A stretch of DNA of 55,924 nt from UMGS973 sp045599945. GTDB lineage: Bacteria; Bacillota; Clostridia; Peptostreptococcales; Anaerovoracaceae. Positions 50,535-55,924 of this stretch are shown here, piece by piece (position 1 is the first letter of the stretch; each line of letters begins with the position of its first letter). The notes under the pieces are model-generated. The model ran no database searches. It was not told the DNA's origin and saw nothing but the letters and a program-made list of their open reading frames with translations. Position numbers and translations under genes: made by a program. The stretch spans positions 1 to 55,924 of the forward strand of contig JAZRWY010000037.1 in NCBI GenBank assembly GCA_045599945.1, read 5' to 3'.

Positions 50535-50605
50535 TAATTGTGCACCCTTTTCATAAGATCACAGAATAAGTATATCATATGTGAACATCAAAAAGAAGAA
50601 AAAGA

Positions 50606-50622
50606 CCCTACAAGCTGTAGGG
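50606..50622 (-). terminator. Terminator of the small lipoprotein gene
   Basis: CCCTACA and TGTAGGG stem with a short loop, followed by TCTTTTTCTTCTTTTT on the minus strand, six bases after the stop. Confidence 0.9.
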
Positions 50623-50627
50623 CCTGT

Positions 50628-51008
50628 TTATTCAGCTTTCCTATATACCATGTCACTGATATCGTCAATGTCTGTCGATTCAATAAGGTATTCTCCATCA
50701 AGTTTTAATGTCATTTCTCCTACTTCATTGTTTCCAAGATTGATTTCAATCCTGTATTCATTGTCACTTATTTTTTCGCTTTCTGCTTCAATCTTCGTTC
50801 CGGATGAAATATATTCAACTTCTCCATCCTTCTTAAATTCAAAGCTATAATCTGCTTTAGGATACCCCTCATCTTCAAACAGATGTATTCCTTCTTCATC
50901 CTGCCAGCCACATGCCTCCCATGTGCCCGTAAAGCTATCCTGGCTGCTGCACGCACAGGACATAATCATAACTAAAACTGCTAATAATACTAATATGCAC
51001 TTTTTCAT
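50628..51008 (-). CDS. Small lipoprotein of unknown function
   Basis: A 126-residue exported lipoprotein: signal peptide residues 1-20 with a lipobox ending at Cys19-Ala-Cys21 (SCAC). The mature part is acidic with alternating strands (GTWEACGW; FEFKKDGEVEYIS; YRIEINLG; MTLKLDGEYLIES) and looks like a small lipocalin-like or DUF-type beta-barrel. No family is recognised. It starts two bases after the stop of a short frame that may be a pseudogene fragment. It could be the surviving half of a damaged operon. Confidence 0.78.
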   Translation of the reverse strand: MKKCILVLLAVLVMIMSCACSSQDSFTGTWEACGWQDEEGIHLFEDEGYPKADYSFEFKKDGEVEYISSGTKIEAESEKISDNEYRIEINLGNNEVGEMTLKLDGEYLIESTDIDDISDMVYRKAE

Positions 51009-51010
51009 AG

Positions 51011-51330
51011 CTACTTCTCTTCCATATAGGAAAGTTCATCATACACTAACGTTTCATCAAGGTCAATATTGTCTACATCGTCAATATCATATTTTTCATA
51101 TATTGCTAATGATTCTTTTAATCCATTCAGATATATCTGATAATCCTCAGTTTGTTTATATTGTTTGATAATCTCTTTCTTTACAGAACCCAATGATTAT
51201 TGCATTAAACTCTGAAACAATCGGTGGAACATATGTTGAACCGCCAACAGAGTACATATACAAAATGCCTTTTAGAAATTTTTTCTTATGAATTGAATAA
51301 TTGTTCACATTAACCGCTTAATAAAACCAT
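51011..51330 (-). pseudogene. Probable frameshifted gene of unknown function
   Basis: Two overlapping minus-strand frames together look like one protein. The upstream frame (about 51321-51172, starting near a GTG) encodes a Tyr/Val-rich segment with STYVPPIVSEFNAIIIGF; it stops at TAA after DYQTI. The downstream frame (51193-51011, only a TTG as start, no ribosome site) encodes KKEIIKQYKQTEDYQIYLNG and an acidic tail. Switching frame near the A-rich 51176-51186 would join them smoothly. I read this as a one-base indel in a small gene. Alternatively the downstream 60-residue frame alone is a small real gene before the lipoprotein. Confidence 0.5.
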
Positions 51331-51362
51331 AAAGGTGGTAGCCGGGCGGCTAATTCACCTTT
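51331..51362. other. Nested hairpin in a gene-poor stretch
   Basis: AAAGGTG (51331-51337) pairs with CACCTTT (51356-51362), and inside them TAGCC pairs with GGCTA. The stretch 51194-51609 holds no convincing gene of its own: this hairpin, part of the broken frame, an imperfect stem at 51478-51512 (AGAGAAGCAAACC / GGTTTCTCT), and two tiny overlapping frames behind the Na/Pi gene. The hairpin may be a terminator or the end of a decayed mobile element. Confidence 0.45.
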
Positions 51363-51498
51363 TGAAGCAGTTAATACCTGCCACACTGAAACAAGGCAAT
51401 TATATATACTATTAACTAAACGTACATGATGACGTTGTTCCATCAAAAGATATCATATAATCGCCCATCTCATGGCAAGAGAAGCAAACCGTCCACCG

Positions 51499-51599
51499 TT
51501 ATGGTTTCTCTGCACTTATTTCATAATCTCTAATCCATCCCCTGTTATCTATGAACGGGTTCATCGTAATTCTATAGTCTTACTCTTTTCATCGGTCAT
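51499..51599 (-). other. Two overlapping mini-frames behind the Na/Pi cotransporter
   Basis: A 12-residue frame (51599-51561, starting MTDEKSK behind AAAGGCGG) overlaps by ATGA with a 21-residue frame (51564-51499, MNPFIDNRGW ... SAEKP). They begin 10 bases after the cotransporter stop. They may be chance, a remnant of a broken gene, or a tiny coupled pair; no homologue is known to me. Confidence 0.25.
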
Positions 51600-51609
51600 C
51601 CGCCTTTTC

Positions 51610-53382
51610 CTACGGCAGCGTATATATGCTCTTCAGTCTGAGATATTCCTCCTTGAAATGAGGGTCACTGCCTTTTACATTCACGTCTATATATCTGTGC
51701 ATATCCATCTCATCCATCTGAATCTCGATGAGTGCAGCTGCAACATTTGAGCAGTGGTCCGATACTCTTTCATAATTTGTCAGAATCTCCTGCAGGAACA
51801 GTCCTGCTTCCATGGAGCAGTTGCCGCTTCTAAGCCTTCTGATATGTCGCTGCTTCATTTCCATTACAATATCATCGATGACTTCCTCCAGAGGTTCTAC
51901 ATTACGCGCGGTTTTTGTATCGCCTGCAGAGAATACATACTGGGTCAGATTGACTATATCCCTGATTGCCACATCCAGACATTTCAGTTCACTCTTTCCA
52001 TCATCAGTGAATGAAAGTCCCTGCCTGTGCATTTTCTCAGCTGCTTCGGTAATATTTATGGCATGATCGGATATGCGCTCAAAATCGCTGATGGAATGCA
52101 GCAGCACTGACAGCATATGGCTGTCCTCTCTGCTCATGTCCTTTCCTGCAATCTTAACCAGATAGCTTCCCACAGAATCCTCGAACTGATCAGACATCTG
52201 TTCCATTCGTATAACTTCCCTGGCTTTCTCCTCTGAATATCCCGTGGCTGTTTCCATGGCAAGAAGCATGGAGTCTTTTGCATACATTGACATCTTTACC
52301 ACTGCCTGCCTGCAAAGCTGTATCGCAAAGGATGGATTGTCCAGAAAACGTTCATCAAGAGCAGCAAGTTCTTCAGGACGCATATCCTCTTCTTCCGGTA
52401 TCTTCTGATCTCTAACCGCCAGTGTCGCAAGTTTTACCAGCTTGTCTGCAAATGGGAAAAGCACCAATGCGCACCCAATATTGAACAGAGTGTGGACAAC
52501 AGCTATGCCTGCTGCACCAACAGAATCTGAAAGAAAAGCAAAATTCACAAAATGATTGACCGCATAGAAAGCAACCATGAAGATCATTGTCCCTATAAGA
52601 TTAAACAGCAGATGTATGCATGCCGCCCTCTTTGCATTTCGGTTGGCGCCTACGGAAGATAATATCGCAGTAACACAGGTTCCAATGTTCTGGCCCATGA
52701 TAATCGGAATAGCCATACCATAAGTTACAGCCCCGGAAAGGGATAATGCCTGCAGAATACCAACGGATGCCGATGAGCTCTGAATGACTACAGTAAGAAC
52801 AGTGCCGGCAAGCATTCCCAGCACCGGATTGGAAAAAGCTGTCAGCATTCCTGTAAATGCCGGATTATCCTTCAGCGGAGCAACGGCACTGCTCATGGTC
52901 TCCATTCCGAACATAAGAACTGAAAACCCAAGCAGAATAGTTCCAAGTATCTTTTTCTTGCTGCCGTCCTTTCCCCGCATGATGAAAATGACCCCGATTG
53001 CAGCAAGAATCGGCGTAAAAGAGCTTGGCTTCAGCAGCCTGATAAATACATTCTCTCCACTGATTCCCGTCAGCGACAATATCCATGAAGTAATGGTTGT
53101 CCCTACATTGGCTCCCATGATAATCCCAACAGCCTGCGAAAGATTCATGATTCCTGAATTCACAAAACCAACCACCATTACAGTTGTTGCTGAGGATGAC
53201 TGAATCACCGCCGTTACAAGTGCACCTAGAAGAAGTGCCATGATCCGGGTGCTTGTCAGTTTTTCAAGAATCTGTTCCAGTTTGCCTCCTGAAAGCATCA
53301 CAAGCCCATCTCCCATTGTATTCATTCCATATAGGAAAAGGGCCAGTCCCCCTACCAGGGACAGAATAATAAAAATGTCCAT
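51610..53382 (-). CDS. Na+/phosphate cotransporter with C-terminal PhoU-like domain
   Basis: A 590-residue inner-membrane protein of the NptA/PiT-unrelated Na/Pi-II family. Two homologous halves with QSSSATTVMVVGFVNSG (near residue 65) and QSSSASVGILQALSL (near 205) give the QSSS signature. Residues about 1-340 hold eight or so helices; residues about 360-590 form a PhoU-like helical bundle (SDFERISDHAINITEAA; TNYERVSDHCSNVAAALIE, each with the E-x-x-x-D metal pattern). It imports or exports phosphate. The start is ATG 53382 or 53403; neither has ideal spacing. Four TGTAAAA heptamers lie upstream. Confidence 0.92.
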   Translation of the reverse strand: MDIFIILSLVGGLALFLYGMNTMGDGLVMLSGGKLEQILEKLTSTRIMALLLGALVTAVIQSSSATTVMVVGFVNSGIMNLSQAVGIIMGANVGTTITSWILSLTGISGENVFIRLLKPSSFTPILAAIGVIFIMRGKDGSKKKILGTILLGFSVLMFGMETMSSAVAPLKDNPAFTGMLTAFSNPVLGMLAGTVLTVVIQSSSASVGILQALSLSGAVTYGMAIPIIMGQNIGTCVTAILSSVGANRNAKRAACIHLLFNLIGTMIFMVAFYAVNHFVNFAFLSDSVGAAGIAVVHTLFNIGCALVLFPFADKLVKLATLAVRDQKIPEEEDMRPEELAALDERFLDNPSFAIQLCRQAVVKMSMYAKDSMLLAMETATGYSEEKAREVIRMEQMSDQFEDSVGSYLVKIAGKDMSREDSHMLSVLLHSISDFERISDHAINITEAAEKMHRQGLSFTDDGKSELKCLDVAIRDIVNLTQYVFSAGDTKTARNVEPLEEVIDDIVMEMKQRHIRRLRSGNCSMEAGLFLQEILTNYERVSDHCSNVAAALIEIQMDEMDMHRYIDVNVKGSDPHFKEEYLRLKSIYTLP

Positions 53383-53547
53383 ATTATACTCAATCTCCTT
53401 CATCTTTTATTTCGACACATAGAATATCTCACATATGTAAAAGAATCTGGTAGGACTCTGTAAAACCATAGTAAAGGAACGATGTTTTACACAATATTCA
53501 TTTCATTTTTTCTGCTATTTTACAAACAGATTAATATACGATAAAGA

Positions 53548-53572
53548 CTCTTCCGGTTTCAGCCCGGAAGAG
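53548..53572 (-). terminator. Terminator of the fibronectin-type surface protein gene
   Basis: CTCTTCCGG and CCGGAAGAG form a 9-bp stem with a seven-base loop, followed by TCTTTATCG on the minus strand, 12 bases after the stop codon. Confidence 0.8.
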
Positions 53573-53584
53573 CCTCCAGTTATC

Positions 53585-55600
53585 TTATTTCACTGTTCTG
53601 CTCTTTGTCCTGCTCCATTTTGAATAGTAGGTCTTCCCGTTATATACCTTATATCTTCTGAGCTGAACATAATACTTTTTCTGATGCTTCAGATTCCTGA
53701 TCTTCACACTCTTGGCACTTTTCTTGACTTTCTTGTACTTGACTCCTGACGAAAAATCTTTCTTCAGGCTGTATCTGATCTGGTATCCGGTATATTTTTT
53801 CTGGTTTGCCTTGCTTGCTCTGATCCACTTGACCTTCAGATATCCTTTGCCTCTGGAGATGGATTTCAGCTTCTTGGATGGCGGTGTATGCTTTGCGCGG
53901 ACAACGCTCAGCCGGTCTGCAGTCTGCAGGTCTTTCTGAATTCTTGCTTTCAGAGCAGCGATTCTATCCTCCTGCTGTCCTGCCCGGATAACCATGGCAT
54001 TGGATAATGCCATATCGTTCAGTTCATTGAGAATGGACATGAGTTTCTTCTTTGCCCCGATCTCATTTTTCTTCGCCAGCTGAGTTTCAATGGCTTCCAG
54101 ACTGCCCTCCTGACTGTCAAGAATAATCTTCAGCATTTTAATGGATCCGCCATATCCGAGTTCTTCCATGGAAGGTGCACCTTTGACAGATACATTGACC
54201 GAAATCTCAGGATTCATTCCTTCTGCAGCCATGCATCCCTCAGGTATCCTTACGCTTCCTTTCACCACATATTCCGAAGGGTCTGTAACACTTTTCCTTT
54301 CCGTTCTCAATTCCGGGCTGCCCCAGTCAATGGTAAGTTCTGCTGCCGCTCCATCTTCAAAATATCCTTTCGCCGTCTTTGGAAGTGCCGCCAGGATATC
54401 TTTTACAGAAGACTGATACGGAAGACCTGAAATATCCTCTACTGTTCCAATGGAGGATATCACTCTTTTTGCTGTCTTGCCAAATACATACGTGATGGCA
54501 TACTCTTCCTCTAGTATTTCCGCTTTTCCGCCGTTTACATCAGCATTTGCCGTCTCTGAAAGGAAGAATTTTCCTTCAACATATTGGGCAATCGAGGCAG
54601 GGAGTTTTTTACCGTTATACGATATGATATGTATTCCCCTCTGATCTTTCGGATGGATTGTTGCCGTTAAAGTATACGCAGTATCATAATCTGCTACACC
54701 TTCTTTTGGCTGCGGATTCCATTCAAGGTCCACATCCGCAGGGTCTATTCCATACTTATTCTTTACAGTGATATAGAATTCTGATGCAGACGGCATTGCC
54801 TTTCCTGCCTGCGGATAACCCTCCAGCACTGCAGAAATGCTTTCTACAAGAGGATAATATGTTGCTGTCAGGTAATAATCATCCTTTCCTTCATTTACTG
54901 TAAAGGTTACCGCCGGATCTTTCCCTTCTGCAGCTCCAAAATCACTTCCAGCCTTCCACTCTACAAACTTCTGTTTCAGCGCTGTTGGCGCCATGACCGT
55001 AGCGGTCGACTCTTCTGCTACATAATATGTCAGATTAATGTTTTTGATATAATCATTATCATTTCCATCGAATGCACGTACCGTCAGTTTCTTGAAATCA
55101 TCCGGCGGATTCTTTCCGCCTTCAGAAGCAGTGCTGTTAAAAGTAAGCTGAACATACAGGCTTCCGTCAACCGCATAATGGAAAACATCCGTAACTTCAG
55201 CTCCTTCCATTACGGAAATATCGCCCTTTGCCATTTCATCACTGAATACCATGCCTTTTTCCTTATCCTGCGGAATTCTAAGCGTTGCTGCATAAACTGT
55301 ATCAACATATGCTTCTCCGCAGTCAAGCACTGTACCAGCGCTGCTTTCATAGGTCCACTGAGGATCGGAAACCGTCCACTCCATTTCACCGGCTTTCAGA
55401 CGAAATGCCTTCGGAAGGCTCTTTCCCGCCTCAGGCAATACTGCCTCTTCCGATTCAGCCGTCTCATAGGCGCCTGTTATTTCAATTTTACTGACTGCGC
55501 TTGCTGCTTCCGCTTCATACGTAGCAGTTCCAAGAGATGGAGTCAGCGTGATTATCATCGTCACGCTAAGAAGTATGCAAAAAATTCTTTTTATCATCAT
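53585..55600 (-). CDS. Secreted multi-domain surface protein with C-terminal fibronectin type III domain
   Basis: A 671-residue exported protein: signal peptide residues 1-33 with a cleavage-like AEAASA. The middle is acidic and strand-rich, built of about four bacterial Ig-like or repeat domains (the segment WKAGSDFGAAEGKDP followed by YLTATYYP resembles InlB-type repeats). Residues about 500-560 are a helical linker. The last 100 residues are a basic fibronectin type III domain (GYLKVKWIRASKANQKKYTG; YYVQLRRYKVYNGKTYYSKWS) common in Clostridia surface proteins. No sortase motif or membrane tail is seen, so it is probably held by charge or released. A small palindrome GGTAGT/ACTACC lies at 55621-55636 upstream. 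Confidence 0.86.
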   Translation of the reverse strand: MMIKRIFCILLSVTMIITLTPSLGTATYEAEAASAVSKIEITGAYETAESEEAVLPEAGKSLPKAFRLKAGEMEWTVSDPQWTYESSAGTVLDCGEAYVDTVYAATLRIPQDKEKGMVFSDEMAKGDISVMEGAEVTDVFHYAVDGSLYVQLTFNSTASEGGKNPPDDFKKLTVRAFDGNDNDYIKNINLTYYVAEESTATVMAPTALKQKFVEWKAGSDFGAAEGKDPAVTFTVNEGKDDYYLTATYYPLVESISAVLEGYPQAGKAMPSASEFYITVKNKYGIDPADVDLEWNPQPKEGVADYDTAYTLTATIHPKDQRGIHIISYNGKKLPASIAQYVEGKFFLSETANADVNGGKAEILEEEYAITYVFGKTAKRVISSIGTVEDISGLPYQSSVKDILAALPKTAKGYFEDGAAAELTIDWGSPELRTERKSVTDPSEYVVKGSVRIPEGCMAAEGMNPEISVNVSVKGAPSMEELGYGGSIKMLKIILDSQEGSLEAIETQLAKKNEIGAKKKLMSILNELNDMALSNAMVIRAGQQEDRIAALKARIQKDLQTADRLSVVRAKHTPPSKKLKSISRGKGYLKVKWIRASKANQKKYTGYQIRYSLKKDFSSGVKYKKVKKSAKSVKIRNLKHQKKYYVQLRRYKVYNGKTYYSKWSRTKSRTVK

Positions 55601-55721
55601 TCTGCCCCCTTTTATTCCTTGGTAGTGTCAACTACCTATCTTAAATTTTTATCTAAACCTAAGTAAATTCAGGGGCCACAGGACTTTTTGCAAAGAAAAA
55701 GCAATTACCCCCTGTATTTGG

Positions 55722-55727
55722 TATAAT
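55722..55727 (+). promoter_or_regulatory. Extended -10 promoter of the right-edge gene
   Basis: TGGTATAAT gives an extended -10 (TATAAT at 55722-55727) without a good -35. It lies about 40 bases before the ATG of a transposase-like gene and may be the element's own promoter. Confidence 0.6.
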
Positions 55728-55769
55728 GTTAATGCTCAAAAAAACAAAACCAAAAGGAGTTAATTGCTC

Positions 55770-55924
55770 ATGAACATTATACAACATCTACTTACCATTA
55801 TTCAATATCAATCTGAAGTCATCGGTTTTCTGCTTAAGTTCATCTCCAGATTCGCACCCATCAAACAATGGGTCCATGAAGATTCCGAATCACCCAAGTA
55901 CCAGAAATTCAAAACAGACAAGCT
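55770..55924 (+). CDS. N-terminus of a probable insertion-sequence transposase, cut by the window edge
   Basis: An open frame of 51 codons running off the window, starting MNIIQHLLTIIQYQ behind AAAAGGAG. A helical hydrophobic N-terminus followed by SPKYQKFKTDK resembles the start of DDE transposases found in Clostridia, but I cannot name the IS family. The strand is opposite to most neighbours, and the sequence before it (from about 55670) looks like an element end with CAGGGG. Only the first part of the protein is seen; the catalytic domain would lie outside. Confidence 0.5.
   Translation, partial: MNIIQHLLTIIQYQSEVIGFLLKFISRFAPIKQWVHEDSESPKYQKFKTDK

Noticed and set aside
51478..51512. GCAAACC-containing stem resembling a c-di-GMP (GEMM) riboswitch piece
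   Set aside because: Only a single imperfect hairpin is present; the second helix and tetraloop receptor of the riboswitch are missing, and no gene follows in that orientation.

Overview
The window looks like the chromosome of a low-to-mid GC, anaerobic Gram-positive bacterium of the class Clostridia (Eubacteriales or Peptostreptococcales type). The evidence is a fused FeoA-FeoB iron transporter, ferredoxin/flavodoxin and radical SAM proteins, an Mrp protein fused to a dinitrogenase-cofactor-type domain with its DUF134 partner, a T-box leader, murT-gatD lipid II amidation genes, a WXG100/EssC (type VIIb) secretion locus, strong AGGAGG ribosome sites and sigma-A promoters. Nearly everything reads on the minus strand. 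Only murT-gatD and a gene running off the right edge are on the plus strand. The species cannot be fixed from sequence alone.

Layout. 1-140: probable 5' end of a group II intron leaving the window. 174-4295: shikimate operon aroA-aroC-(chorismate mutase/aroE/aroK fusion)-aroQ, with a promoter that should give a nearly leaderless mRNA. 4345-9043: housekeeping nucleotide hydrolase, an unknown protein, a transglutaminase, and an ADP-ribose-themed set (ADP-ribosylglycohydrolase, vWA protein, macro domain fused to an HTH-like domain). 9166-13300: symporter, acyl-CoA ligase and radical SAM operon under a T-box whose likely specifier is UAC (Tyr). 13352-15806: feoAB with two DtxR-type palindromes. 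15842-17743: zinc ribbon, J-domain and DUF5685 genes. 17792-20342: acyltransferase and GltS-like carrier. 20478-23038: five-gene operon (LOG, LURP-one-like, deoxyinosine glycosylase, unknown, AIM24). 23116-24846: L,D-transpeptidase with 51-bp tandem repeats.

24959-39970 is the most interesting part: a complete type VIIb secretion operon, esaA-esxA-essA-esaB-essB-essC. It continues into two small helical genes, a 1689-residue LXG-like/Rhs protein and a six-helix membrane protein. I read this as secretion apparatus, two targeting factors, a polymorphic toxin and its immunity protein. The toxin tip is glycine-rich and hydrophobic, which suggests a membrane-active (pore or depolarising) toxin rather than a nuclease.

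40231-40745 is a six-tRNA operon (Met, Val, Asp, His, Gln, Cys in transcription order). 40912-43335 holds two paralogous LysM/NlpC-P60 cell-wall hydrolases with near-identical promoters. 43446-46270 carries a GNAT, ThpR, Mrp and DUF134; 46372-48480 murT-gatD, again with an almost leaderless promoter; 48512-50377 NUDIX, EFR1 and LMW phosphatase genes. 50606-51609 is a decayed-looking stretch with a small lipoprotein and a probable frameshifted gene. 51610-55600 encodes a Na/Pi cotransporter with a PhoU domain and a secreted fibronectin-type protein. A probable insertion-sequence transposase begins at 55770 and is cut by the window edge.
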